DNA of 19,513 bases from CAYSLC01 sp964431545 (GTDB lineage Bacteria > Desulfobacterota > Desulfobacteria > Desulfobacterales > JAABSP01): contig CAYSLC010000099.1 of assembly GCA_964431545.1 (NCBI GenBank), forward strand, positions 1-19,513, given 5' to 3'. Both the position numbers and the translations under genes were made by a program. Below, piece after piece: positions 1 through 7,435 of this stretch. Below the pieces are notes generated by a model. That model did not search any database. It saw only the letters and a list, made by a program, of their open reading frames with translations, and was not told the origin of the DNA. Position 1 is the first letter of the stretch; each line of letters begins with the position of its first letter.

Positions 1-828
1 ATCCCCACCGATCTCAAGGCCGGGATCGTTCGGGATCTGGTGGGAGCGGGCCTGCGGCGGATTCAGGTGACCTCCTTCGTCCATCCCGGAAAGGTCCCCC
101 AGATGGCGGACGCCGAGGATTTGATCCGCCGGCTGCCGACTGTCGAGGGCGTGAGGTATTCGGGACTCGCCTTGAACCTGCGGGGGGTGGAGCGGGCCCA
201 TGGGGCCGGACTCGGATGGGTGGAGGTCTCCGCCTCGGCCAGCGACACCCATTCCCGGAAGAACGCCGGCATGTCCCACGAAAGGGCCGCGGCCCAGGCG
301 ACGGAGATGATCGGGTTTGCCCGGTCTCATGGCATGGGGGTCACCGCCTCGGTGCAGTGCGCCTTCGGATGCGCCTACGAAGGGACGGTCCCCCCCGAGC
401 GGGTGGCGGGGATGGTGGAAGGCTACTTGTCCGAGGGGGCCGACGGGATCTCCCTGGCCGACACCACCGGCATGGGGACCCCCGCATCGGTAGCCCGCCT
501 GCTCGATGCGGTCTTGCCGCTGACCGGCGCCATTCCGGTGGGCCTCCATCTCCACGATACCCGGGGGTTGGGGCTCTGCAATCTGACCGCCGCCCTGGCG
601 TACGGGGTGGATCGCTTCGACACGGCCCTGGGGGGCATGGGGGGGTGCCCCTTCGTCCCCCAGGCGGCCGGAAACATCCCCACCGAGGATACCGCCCATC
701 TCCTGGCGTCTCTGGGAATCGAGACGGGCGTCGACATTCCCCGGGTCGCCGCGGTCACCCGCCGGCTCGCTCGGTTTCTGGGCAAGAGCTTCTCCGGCAG
801 GGTCTGGCGGCTGTCAGCGGAGCCGTAG
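1..828 (+). CDS. Hydroxymethylglutaryl-CoA lyase, 3' part (5' end outside window)
   Basis: The reading frame is open from base 1 and gives 275 residues up to the TAG stop at 826-828. The family cleaves HMG-CoA to acetyl-CoA and acetoacetate, the last step of leucine degradation and a ketone-body step, in the cytoplasm as a TIM-barrel metalloenzyme. Visible signatures are the early IEVTSFV-like segment (IQVTSFVHP, then VPQMADAED), the metal-binding HLHD (H183 and H185 of the fragment), and the glycine-rich loop GGMGGCPF, whose Cys216 matches the catalytic cysteine of this family. Full-length proteins are about 300 residues, so roughly 20-25 N-terminal residues are missing, including the usual RDG(L/P)Q motif. 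The first in-frame start-like codon here, GTG at 40, is internal because homology extends upstream of it. The gene converges on the phosphodiesterase gene with 57 bases between. A related HMGL-like lyase or aldolase is the alternative, but the Cys loop favours HMG-CoA lyase. Confidence 0.88.
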   Translation: MPTDLKAGIVRDLVGAGLRRIQVTSFVHPGKVPQMADAEDLIRRLPTVEGVRYSGLALNLRGVERAHGAGLGWVEVSASASDTHSRKNAGMSHERAAAQATEMIGFARSHGMGVTASVQCAFGCAYEGTVPPERVAGMVEGYLSEGADGISLADTTGMGTPASVARLLDAVLPLTGAIPVGLHLHDTRGLGLCNLTAALAYGVDRFDTALGGMGGCPFVPQAAGNIPTEDTAHLLASLGIETGVDIPRVAAVTRRLARFLGKSFSGRVWRLSAEP

Positions 829-895
829 CGTGCGCCGAGCCGCTGGCTTGCCGGAGGAGACGCGAGCGTCGCCTCCCATGGCCGCTCACGGCTCC
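819..895. terminator. Nested inverted repeat between convergent genes, possible bidirectional terminator
   Basis: An outer perfect 8-bp inverted repeat (GGAGCCGT at 819-826, ACGGCTCC at 888-895) embraces an inner hairpin at 853-876 whose 11-base arms (GGAGGAGACGC and GCGTCGCCTCC) pair except for one A-G mismatch. The outer arms overlap both stop codons: TAG at 826-828 on the + strand and TGA at 886-888 on the - strand. There is no T-run on either side, so it is not a classical intrinsic terminator. A Rho-linked or mRNA 3'-end-protecting hairpin is possible. Confidence 0.45.
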
Positions 896-1365
896 AGGTG
901 GACGATCTCCGGGGTGAGCCGGTCGTCCTCCAGGGCGATGCGGGCCACGGTGATGGGGTAGTCGAACCGGCGAGGGCCGGCGCTGCCGGGGTTGAGGTAG
1001 AGAACGCCGCCACGCCGGTCCACCGCCGGCCGGTGGGTATGCCCGCTCACCACCATCCGGAATCCGGCGGCCGCGGGGTCCAGATCGATGCCGTTCAGAT
1101 CGTGGAGCATGTAGATCCAAACGGGACCCACCTCCAGGGCCTGAACCGGCGGCAGGGGCGCCGCCCAGGAGCCCCCGTCCATATTGCCCCGGACGGCCGT
1201 GACGGGGGCCAGCTCCTCCAGCTTCGAGAGGATCCGCGGGCGCCCCACGTCCCCGGCGTGGAGGATCATGGAGACGCCGGAAAAGGCCCGGGCCACTTCG
1301 GGCCGGAGCAGGCCGTGGGTGTCGGAGATGATTCCAAGAATCTGTTTCGACAGGGTATCCGCCAT
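886..1365 (-). CDS. YfcE/MJ0936-type metallophosphoesterase
   Basis: A 159-residue protein of the small calcineurin-like phosphodiesterase family, which hydrolyses phosphodiester or phosphomonoester bonds with two divalent metals in the cytoplasm. The physiological substrate of most members is unknown. All family metal-site motifs are present: SDTHG (D15, H17), GDVGR (D39), GNMD (N61), the mid-protein His (H88) and GHTH (H109, H111). Length is typical for the family. I chose ATG at 1365 rather than the ATG three codons upstream (1374). A GGAAAG Shine-Dalgarno sequence sits 9 bases before 1365 but would abut the upstream ATG directly. The gene lies 65 bases downstream of the cyclase-domain gene on the same strand and may be co-transcribed with it. 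Confidence 0.87.
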   Translation of the reverse strand: MADTLSKQILGIISDTHGLLRPEVARAFSGVSMILHAGDVGRPRILSKLEELAPVTAVRGNMDGGSWAAPLPPVQALEVGPVWIYMLHDLNGIDLDPAAAGFRMVVSGHTHRPAVDRRGGVLYLNPGSAGPRRFDYPITVARIALEDDRLTPEIVHLEP

Positions 1366-1430
1366 CTGTTTCATCTTTCCGCACAGGGCGGTTGGGGGTT
1401 CGCGTTTCCGGGTTCGGGTCGGACTGCCGG

Positions 1431-3872
1431 CTATCCCGAAAGCCCCATTCGGGATCCCGTGTCGGCCGGGGCCGGGTCCTTCACCCGTATATGGTCGTAG
1501 ATCCGTTGGTCCGCGCAGACCTCGTAATACTTCCTCGGGGTGAGCTGCGCCGTCGTCAAGGTCTCGGACTGGATCCGGGGCACCCTCGCCTCGCAGATGA
1601 TCAGCGGCTGGTAGCGACCGGAGAGGGTGGGCACCTTCCCCGCGTAGAAGGCCGTCTTCTCCTTCCCCCAGTTTCCGGCCGGGATCTCCACCGGCCGGAG
1701 GTCGATCTCCCGGGACAGTTTGGAAAAGCCGTCCGTACTCAGCTCGATGCCGTTGACGTTGTACCGCAGCAGGAGATCATCGTAGGTCGCGGCAAGGTCG
1801 GCGTCGCCCGAGGACTGGTAGACGAACAGCCGGAAGGGGGACGCTATGCCGTCCATCTCCCCGCGCAGGTATCGGGAGCATCCGGAGAGCCGGTCGGCCA
1901 GGTTGATGGCCGAGGAGATCATGATCCGGTTCTCACCGTCCATGAGAAAGGTCGGCGGGCCCTGGTTGAAACCGATCCCGATCCCCAGTTCGATGATGGG
2001 GAGGCCCTGGGCCCGGCTCCTCTTATTGTACCGCTGGACGATGGAGAGGATGGTGACAGCCAGTCCGCAGGCCCGGGCCACCGCGTACCATCCGTCGGGG
2101 GTTCCGTCCCGCTCGAAGATGGACAGGATGATGGCGTCCCCCTCCACGAAGACCTTCCGGGCCCCGTACTCCGGAAGGATCTCGGTGATGGGGTCGAACA
2201 GGTTGATGCTGAAGAAGGTGGCGGGGTTGAGCCTCTTTTCCACCATCCGGTGGGTGATGTCCGTGGATCCCCGGATGTCCGCCTTCAGGACCACATGGTT
2301 GATGATCGGCCGCCGGCCGTTGACCTGCTCGTCGGGCAGAAGGAACTCGTAGAGGGAGTAGTTGGTCCGGCTCAGGTGGGTGGTCCGTTCATCGGTGAGG
2401 AGCCGGAGGGCGCCCATGGCCTCCCGTACGATCGTCCCGTTCTGGAAATCCCGGTGGAACCGGAACAGCCCCGTGAGGAACCGGAGGAAATACCCTTTCT
2501 CGGCCCGGCGCCGGATCCGTCCGGCGTGTCGGGTCACCTGTTTGAGGGGGAGCAGGGAGAAGGACCGGCCGTAGAACTGTTTCAGCCGTTTCAGCCGCGT
2601 CTCCACGTGCTTGCGGATTCCGGGGGAAACGATGTATTGGAGGAGCAGCTGCGGGGAGAGCGGCGGGCAGTACCGACGGTAGATCGGCTGCATCTCGAAG
2701 GCGGCGATCACCCGTTCGATGAGGCCGGTGCGCCGATCCTTTCCAAGGATCCGGGAGGGATGGGGCGGACCGGCGTCGATCTCCCGGCGTTCCTTGAAGA
2801 CGGGGGGGGGAGAAGACGTGGCCGAGGGCTGCTCCTCCGGGGCTCCATCAGAGGGCCGGGCATTGAGGTTCCGATAGAGAAAGTCGAGCCGCCGCTTCTG
2901 TTCCGCCGCCCGCTGCTTGAGCATCCGGAGGTGCCGGTCGTTTTCCCGTCCCCGGCGTTCCTGCCGGTACTGGTACCGGGACTGGAAGTAGTTGAAGAGG
3001 ATATCGACGTTCTCCACCGACTTCATCCAGGACTCGATGATCTCGTCGTCCAGGGGCGGGTCCGCCGACCGGGGGCGGTCCTCCTTTTCGGACCGATCCC
3101 GGCGGTCGATGTCCAAAAAGAGGTCCTTTATCCGGAAGATCAGGGTGGTGTAGCGATCGGGATCTTCGGCCCGGCGGCCCAGCAGGATCCCGTACTCCTC
3201 GATCATGAAGAAGTCCGCGAAGGGATTGTCCACGTGGAGCATGGGATTCGACAGAAGGTCGGCCGGCAGCAGGGCCTCCCGACCGAAATTCAACTCCCGG
3301 ATGGGGGTCAGTTGTTCGTTGACCTCGGTAATGGCGGCGAACATTTCGGCGCCCGCCCGCCGGAGGATGTCCTGACGGTCATCGATGAGCACCGCCAGAC
3401 GGTCCTTCAGGGGAAGCGTCTCCTCTTTTCGGCCGGACACCTGGCACTCGCGGATGGAGCGCTTGTACCGGTCCACCAGCCGGGTGTAGCGGCTCTCCAT
3501 CCGGCAGGTCACGTACTTGAGAACGCTCATCTGGGTCAGGTGATCGATCTGCGGGTTCCGCGCCTCTCTGGCCTGGTTGATCCCCTCCATGTGGACGTTC
3601 CGGCACAGCCGTTTGAACAGCTCCATCTCCCGGAAGAGGTTGGCCCGGCGATCCACCTTGAGGATCGATTCGGACCGGGTGTGGCGGACCAGCAGCAGGA
3701 AGATGGTCCGGTCCGCGGCCTCCTGGAAGGTGGGGCTCAGGTGGACGTCGTGGTGGACGTTGTCAACCCCCAGGGAGAGGGCGTCGAAGGAGATCCGGAG
3801 CCGGGACCCGTGGAGGGGAAGGCCTTTCAGACTCGGGGTTCCGTCGGTTTTTGAGGAGAACCATCCGATCAT
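1431..3872 (-). CDS. Large protein with C-terminal divergent class III nucleotidyl cyclase domain
   Basis: An 813-residue protein without an obvious signal peptide or membrane helix. Residues ~525-670 resemble a class III (adenylate/guanylate) cyclase catalytic domain. The motif ADIRGST carries the first metal Asp (D532) and VEGDAII the second (D579). ELGIGIGFNQG matches the dimer-core strand, and NLADRL supplies the catalytic Asn (N657) and Arg (R661). By eye the substrate-selecting Lys (three residues before the GD glycine) is F575, and the Asp seven residues before N657 is I650, so base specificity or activity is uncertain. Residues 1-~500 are mostly helical, rich in R, E and D, and not recognised. 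A linker at ~340-372 is Pro/Ser-rich. The start at 3872 is inferred: longer versions would run through the divergent promoter and the neighbouring gene. There is no Shine-Dalgarno, and a TATAAT lies only 9 bases upstream, so a leaderless mRNA is possible. Confidence 0.75.
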   Translation of the reverse strand: MIGWFSSKTDGTPSLKGLPLHGSRLRISFDALSLGVDNVHHDVHLSPTFQEAADRTIFLLLVRHTRSESILKVDRRANLFREMELFKRLCRNVHMEGINQAREARNPQIDHLTQMSVLKYVTCRMESRYTRLVDRYKRSIRECQVSGRKEETLPLKDRLAVLIDDRQDILRRAGAEMFAAITEVNEQLTPIRELNFGREALLPADLLSNPMLHVDNPFADFFMIEEYGILLGRRAEDPDRYTTLIFRIKDLFLDIDRRDRSEKEDRPRSADPPLDDEIIESWMKSVENVDILFNYFQSRYQYRQERRGRENDRHLRMLKQRAAEQKRRLDFLYRNLNARPSDGAPEEQPSATSSPPPVFKERREIDAGPPHPSRILGKDRRTGLIERVIAAFEMQPIYRRYCPPLSPQLLLQYIVSPGIRKHVETRLKRLKQFYGRSFSLLPLKQVTRHAGRIRRRAEKGYFLRFLTGLFRFHRDFQNGTIVREAMGALRLLTDERTTHLSRTNYSLYEFLLPDEQVNGRRPIINHVVLKADIRGSTDITHRMVEKRLNPATFFSINLFDPITEILPEYGARKVFVEGDAIILSIFERDGTPDGWYAVARACGLAVTILSIVQRYNKRSRAQGLPIIELGIGIGFNQGPPTFLMDGENRIMISSAINLADRLSGCSRYLRGEMDGIASPFRLFVYQSSGDADLAATYDDLLLRYNVNGIELSTDGFSKLSREIDLRPVEIPAGNWGKEKTAFYAGKVPTLSGRYQPLIICEARVPRIQSETLTTAQLTPRKYYEVCADQRIYDHIRVKDPAPADTGSRMGLSG
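1433..1455 (-). terminator. Hairpin at the end of the cyclase-domain gene
   Basis: Perfect 8-bp inverted repeat, ATCCCGAA and TTCGGGAT, with a 7-base loop, just upstream of and touching the TAG stop at 1431-1433. No T-run follows on the - strand, so termination here is doubtful and read-through into the phosphodiesterase gene is likely. Confidence 0.25.
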
Positions 3873-3881
3873 GGGGACAAG

Positions 3882-3909
3882 ATTATACCACTTGCCAGGG
3901 GTTGGCAAG
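3882..3909 (-). promoter_or_regulatory. Promoter and overlapping operator-like inverted repeat of the cyclase-domain gene
   Basis: Read on the - strand, a perfect TATAAT (3887-3882) is preceded by TTGCCA (3908-3903) at a short 15-bp spacing. A perfect 7-bp inverted repeat (CTTGCCA at 3891-3897, TGGCAAG at 3903-3909, 5-base centre) covers the -35 element and most of the spacer. This is the usual layout of a repressor- or activator-controlled site. The start codon at 3872 follows only 9 bases after the -10 hexamer. Confidence 0.5.
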
Positions 3910-3980
3910 CCTGGAAATCCGGCCTGTAAATCCGAGGAGTTGAGCGGCGGATTCCAGGGATTCTCCCACCCAAAAAGATG

Positions 3981-4009
3981 TTTACAAAAAAAGACCGATC
4001 CGATATATT
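3981..4009 (+). promoter_or_regulatory. Sigma70-type promoter for the H1-tailed repeat protein
   Basis: TTTACA (3981-3986), a 17-bp spacer and TATATT (4004-4009) give a strong sigma70 match in the AT-rich intergenic stretch. Transcription would start near 4016, leaving a leader of about 65 bases. That leader contains a small hairpin (GTGCC at 4038-4042 with GGCAC at 4051-4055) before the AAGGGG ribosome site. Confidence 0.6.
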
Positions 4010-4080
4010 GCCAAGAACATCCGAGAATTGTGAGCCAGTGCCTTTCCACCGGCACCTGTTTAGAAATCAAAGGGGTTTTT

Positions 4081-5871
4081 ATGGCAAAATCAGCTTCCAA
4101 GAAGAAGAGCACAGCGAAGAAGAAATCGAGCCCGGCGAAGAAATCTCCAGCGAAGACGAAGCGGACGGCGAAACCGAAAAAAGCGACCCAAGCCACACCA
4201 TCCCCGGCAAAGCAGGCCAAGGCCGATGACGCCGAGGCGGCGGCCGACTCCAAAAAGAAGAAGGCCGCGGAAGGGAACATCCTCCTTCGATCCTTCGATC
4301 CGTGGGCGCCCGCGGCGCCCTACCGGGTCGAGGAGACCAAATCCTCCGACGTCTCCTCCCCGCCGTTTTTCGGGGATCTGGAGGCGTCCGAGGCGGAGAA
4401 GCTTCGACCGCTGCTCTTCAAGGAGTTTCGGCTCGACGCCGCCGCCTCCGGGTCCGGGGGAAAGGAGAAGGAGGAAAAGGAGAAGAAGGCGCCCGCGCCC
4501 GAAAAGCCGGCCGACCCCCGGGAGGTCCTCTTCCGCACCTATGGCGGGTGGCGTCCGGAATCCCCCCACCGGCCCCCGGAGGCGGGGGCGGCGTCCGGAT
4601 CGGCTCCTCCTTACTTCGGAGAGGCGGAGGGGGAAGAACTCCACCGGTTGCGGTCGCTGCTCTTCAAGACCTTCGACCTGAGCCGGATGGCGTCTCCGGC
4701 GGAGACGCCGGAGGCGCCACCGGCCGCGCCGGCCGAGGTGGAGGCGCCGCCGGAGGCCCAAACAGAGGAACCGGCGCCGGAGCCCGAACCGGAGCGGGAA
4801 CCGCCGCCCATCCGGACCCTGCTGGCCCGGTCCTTCGACACCTGGACGCCGGCGACCCCCTACAGACCCGAGCCTTCCGGGACGGATTCCCGCAAGATCA
4901 CCGCGCCGCCCTTTGTGACGGGGGAGAACGAGGCGGAGACCGAGCGTCAGCGGAAGCTACTCTTCCTGGACTTCGATCTGAGCCGCGTGACCCCGGCCGA
5001 ACCGTCCGGTCCGACGGCGGAGGCGCCGGAACCGGCCCCGCGGCCGGAGGCGGCGTCCGCCGAGGAGGAACCGCCGGTCGATCAGCCCGCGGCCCACTTC
5101 CAGAAGACCGCCGGAAAGGTGATCCGGCCCACCCACGAACCGCCCTCGGAGGCCGGACGACGGCCCCAGGCGCCGGACACGGAAGCGCCCAAAGCCCCGG
5201 AACCCGAAACCCCAGTCCCTCCAACCCCCAGGAAAGGATACGATCCCATGGAGACCACCCTCAAGTTTTTCGCGGCATGTCTGATCCTTGTTTTTGTGTT
5301 CATCATCGGGGCCAGTTTTTCCAATGCATCCAAGTACTACCTCCGGCCGACGGAGAACGGCGCCGAAATCTGGAAGGGGAGCTTCGCGCCCATGGGCAAG
5401 GAGCGGGTGGTTCGGCTGCCCGGCGTCGGCGTTCCCGAAAACATCAGGTCGGTCTACGGGAAGGAGGAGCTTTTTCCCATCGCCTTCGACTACTACCTGA
5501 ACCGGGCCAACGAGATTCTGGAGGCGCCGGGGGTTCCCGATTACCAGCGGGTCAAGGCGAACCTGAACAAGGCCATCGACTACGGCACCAAGGGGAACGT
5601 TCAGCAGGCCTTCTCCCGGATGAAGGACGTGGAAATTCTCATCCTGATGAACAAGGCCGACATCGCCGCCGCCAAACGGACGGATGAAGGCCTGAAAGAG
5701 GCCATCTCCTACCTGGAGAAGGCCCGGAAGATGGACAGCAACAATCTTCTCGATCTGGACCGGGAAGGGTACGACCGGCTGCTCGAACAGAAGATCGCCG
5801 GACTCAAGGCCTTGCTCACGGCCCCCGAGATGAAGCTGGAGCCCGAGCCCGCCGCCACGCCCTCGGGCTGA
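4081..5871 (+). CDS. Membrane protein with H1-like lysine tail and three internal repeats, unknown function
   Basis: A 596-residue protein I do not recognise. Residues 1-62 are a lysine/alanine/serine/proline tail with KKK and PAKK steps like histone H1 and bacterial H1-like proteins. Three repeats follow at ~67-120, 149-203 and 247-303. Each opens with an L-x-R-(S/T)-(F/Y)-x-x-W-x-P block, has a central PP(F/Y)F-like block with acidic residues, and closes with LLF-x-x-F-x-L, followed by SR in the last two. They are joined by Pro/Glu/Ala-rich linkers (about 120-148, 204-246, 304-388). One hydrophobic helix at ~394-413 is followed by a helical region (~440-580) that may lie outside the membrane. 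With no cleaved signal, the basic tail and repeats are expected in the cytoplasm. ATG 4081 is preceded by AAGGGG five bases upstream. It has its own promoter and terminator and is divergent from the cyclase-domain gene. DNA binding is inferred from the tail only. Confidence 0.82.
   Translation: MAKSASKKKSTAKKKSSPAKKSPAKTKRTAKPKKATQATPSPAKQAKADDAEAAADSKKKKAAEGNILLRSFDPWAPAAPYRVEETKSSDVSSPPFFGDLEASEAEKLRPLLFKEFRLDAAASGSGGKEKEEKEKKAPAPEKPADPREVLFRTYGGWRPESPHRPPEAGAASGSAPPYFGEAEGEELHRLRSLLFKTFDLSRMASPAETPEAPPAAPAEVEAPPEAQTEEPAPEPEPEREPPPIRTLLARSFDTWTPATPYRPEPSGTDSRKITAPPFVTGENEAETERQRKLLFLDFDLSRVTPAEPSGPTAEAPEPAPRPEAASAEEEPPVDQPAAHFQKTAGKVIRPTHEPPSEAGRRPQAPDTEAPKAPEPETPVPPTPRKGYDPMETTLKFFAACLILVFVFIIGASFSNASKYYLRPTENGAEIWKGSFAPMGKERVVRLPGVGVPENIRSVYGKEELFPIAFDYYLNRANEILEAPGVPDYQRVKANLNKAIDYGTKGNVQQAFSRMKDVEILILMNKADIAAAKRTDEGLKEAISYLEKARKMDSNNLLDLDREGYDRLLEQKIAGLKALLTAPEMKLEPEPAATPSG
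4279..4989 (+). repeat. Three protein-coding repeats inside the H1-tailed membrane protein
   Basis: Copies lie at 4279-4440, 4525-4689 and 4819-4989. At protein level the conserved blocks are SFDPWAPAAPYR / TYGGWRPESPHR / SFDTWTPATPYR, then SPPFFG / APPYFG / APPFVTG, then LLFKEFRLD / LLFKTFDLSR / LLFLDFDLSR. The DNA is less conserved than the protein, which suggests old duplications under selection. Confidence 0.8.
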
Positions 5872-5916
5872 TCCCCGAATGCTCCGTCACTGAGCGACAA
5901 CACTAGAACATCCATC

Positions 5917-5966
5917 AAGCGGCCTGTCCGGCGGGGGGAGACCCTTCGGATGGGCCGCTTTTTTTT
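5917..5966 (+). terminator. Rho-independent terminator after the repeat protein gene
   Basis: AAGCGGCC (5917-5924) pairs with GGCCGCTT (5953-5960), with further inner pairing of TCCG (5927-5930) with CGGA (5947-5950) and G/C runs. It is followed by an unbroken T-run to 5966. It starts 46 bases after the stop codon. Confidence 0.88.
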
Positions 5967-6077
5967 CGGTCCCCCGGCCGCCGGCGGGATGCCGGCCGAG
6001 CCGTTTCCACCGACAAAAGTTTACCATCGCCCGGCGGGCGTGTCCCGATCCGTCGGATTTTTAAAAGGATAGCGGCC

Positions 6078-7280
6078 ATGGAGATGTCAGAGGGGTCCAT
6101 CACCCCGGGTGCCGAGTTGACGGCGAGGATCGAAGCGCTCCAGCAGGCGTTGAAGGAGCGCGGCATGGACGGGGCCCTGATCCTCCAGAACGCGGACCTG
6201 TTCTACTTTACCGGAACCGTCCAGCAGGGGCAGCTTTTCGTACCGGCCGAGGGGACGCCGCTTTTCATGGTCCGGAAGAGCCTGGAGCGGGCCCGGGCCG
6301 AGTCGGCCCTGAAGCGGGTGGTCCCGTGCCCAAGCCCCAGAAAGATCCCGGAGCTGCTGCGGGAAAGCGGCCATTCGCTTCCCGCCCTCCTCGGCATGGA
6401 GCTGGACGTCCTCCCCGCCAATCTCTATTTCGTCTTCCGGAAGCTGTTTCCCAACGCCCGTATCTTCGACATCTCCCCGGAGATCCGTCTGATCCGGGCC
6501 GTCAAATCCGCCTATGAGATCGAACGGCTGCGCCGGGCCGCCCGGAAGTCCGACCAGCTCATCGAACTGGTGCCTCTCCTGATCAAAGAGGGGATGACCG
6601 AACTGGACCTGGCCGGGAAGGTGGAGGCCGAGGCCCGGAGAATGGGCCATCAGGGTGTGGTCCGCATGCGGCTTTGGGGAGGGGAACTCTTCTACGGCCA
6701 CCTCATGGCCGGGCCGGGCGCGGCCGAGCCCAGCTTCCTTGCCTCCCCCACCGGGGGCCGGGGGGCGAGCCCCGCGGTGGCCCAGGGGGCGGGCCGGTCG
6801 CCGATCCGGCGGTGGGAGCCGATCTTGGTGGACTACACCTTCGCCCTGGACGGCTATATCTCCGACATGACCCGGATCTTCGCCATCGGCGGGCTTCCCG
6901 AGGAACTGGTCCAGGGGTACGAGGCGATGATCTCCATCCAGGAGGCCGTGAAGAAGGCCGCCCGGCCCGGCGTCCCTTCGGGGGACGTTTACAAGACCGC
7001 CCTGGATCTGGCCGTCGAGCTGGGGTACGCGGACCATTTCATGGGTCACGGGCCGGACCGGATCCGCTTCGTCGGACATGGGGTGGGGCTGGAGCTGGAT
7101 GAGTTCCCGTTTCTGGCCGCGGGCCAGGAACTCCCCCTGAAGGCGGGCATGACCTTGGCGCTGGAGCCCAAGCTCATCCTTCCGGGCAAAGGGGTGGTGG
7201 GCATCGAAAACACCCACCTGGTGGGCGAGGACGGGTTGGAGCCGCTCACGCGGTTCCAAGAGGAGATTGTCCTGATCTAG
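6078..7280 (+). CDS. M24 family Xaa-Pro peptidase (aminopeptidase P/prolidase type)
   Basis: A 400-residue cytoplasmic metallopeptidase of the pita-bread fold, expected to remove N-terminal residues before proline or to split Xaa-Pro dipeptides. The creatinase/prolidase N-terminal domain covers ~15-140 and the catalytic domain ~150-400. The five metal ligands are all in place: D252 (VDYTF), D263 (SDMTR), H334 (GHGVGLELDE), E363 (ALEPK) and E377 (GIENTH). H208 in FYGH fits the substrate-binding His. A Gly/Ala-rich insert at ~213-245 precedes the first ligand. ATG 6078 follows AAAAGGA with 8 bases between; a second ATG two codons on is also usable. It follows the terminator at 5917-5966, so it should have its own promoter, though I see no convincing one. 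Substrate specificity within M24 cannot be decided from sequence alone. Confidence 0.87.
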   Translation: MEMSEGSITPGAELTARIEALQQALKERGMDGALILQNADLFYFTGTVQQGQLFVPAEGTPLFMVRKSLERARAESALKRVVPCPSPRKIPELLRESGHSLPALLGMELDVLPANLYFVFRKLFPNARIFDISPEIRLIRAVKSAYEIERLRRAARKSDQLIELVPLLIKEGMTELDLAGKVEAEARRMGHQGVVRMRLWGGELFYGHLMAGPGAAEPSFLASPTGGRGASPAVAQGAGRSPIRRWEPILVDYTFALDGYISDMTRIFAIGGLPEELVQGYEAMISIQEAVKKAARPGVPSGDVYKTALDLAVELGYADHFMGHGPDRIRFVGHGVGLELDEFPFLAAGQELPLKAGMTLALEPKLILPGKGVVGIENTHLVGEDGLEPLTRFQEEIVLI

Positions 7281-7309
7281 AAGAATGCGGAAGGCCCCGG
7301 TCGCACGGT

Positions 7310-7327
7310 GCGGGATCGCCGCTTTTT
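7310..7327 (+). terminator. Weak terminator after the M24 peptidase gene
   Basis: A short GCGG (7310-7313)/CCGC (7319-7322) hairpin with a 5-base loop is followed directly by five T's (7323-7327), 30 bases after the peptidase stop. The stem is only 4 bp. Confidence 0.35.
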
Positions 7328-7374
7328 CCGGGGGGGAAAGAGGGGCGTCCGACCGTGGGGGGGTGATGGTGAAA

Positions 7375-7415
7375 GGAGAAGGGAACGGAGGCCTCGGCCG
7401 CCTGCTCCCTTCTCC
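7375..7415. terminator. Long hairpin between convergent peptidase and rpsI genes
   Basis: Perfect 10-bp inverted repeat (GGAGAAGGGA at 7375-7384, TCCCTTCTCC at 7406-7415) with further inner GGCC/GGCC pairing. On the - strand it lies 20 bases after the rpsI stop and is followed by only three T's. It probably ends or protects rplM-rpsI mRNA and may act in both directions. Confidence 0.5.
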
Positions 7416-7435
7416 GGAGAATCTCTGGGAGGGGA

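Noticed and set aside
1392..3854. An 820-codon open frame on the + strand, antisense to the cyclase-domain gene
   Set aside because: Composition is that of a GC-driven shadow (Gly, Pro, Val, Asp). The - strand carries class III cyclase motifs and a promoter.
3891..3910. Sigma54-type promoter suggested by TGGCA/TTGC pieces
   Set aside because: The GG and GC elements do not have the required ~10-base spacing on either strand. The pieces are explained by the inverted repeat.
3873..4280. N-terminal extension of the cyclase-domain protein up to 949 residues
   Set aside because: It would read through the divergent control region and antisense to the lysine tail of the neighbouring gene, giving Phe/Ala-rich nonsense. 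The start at 3872 is more sensible.
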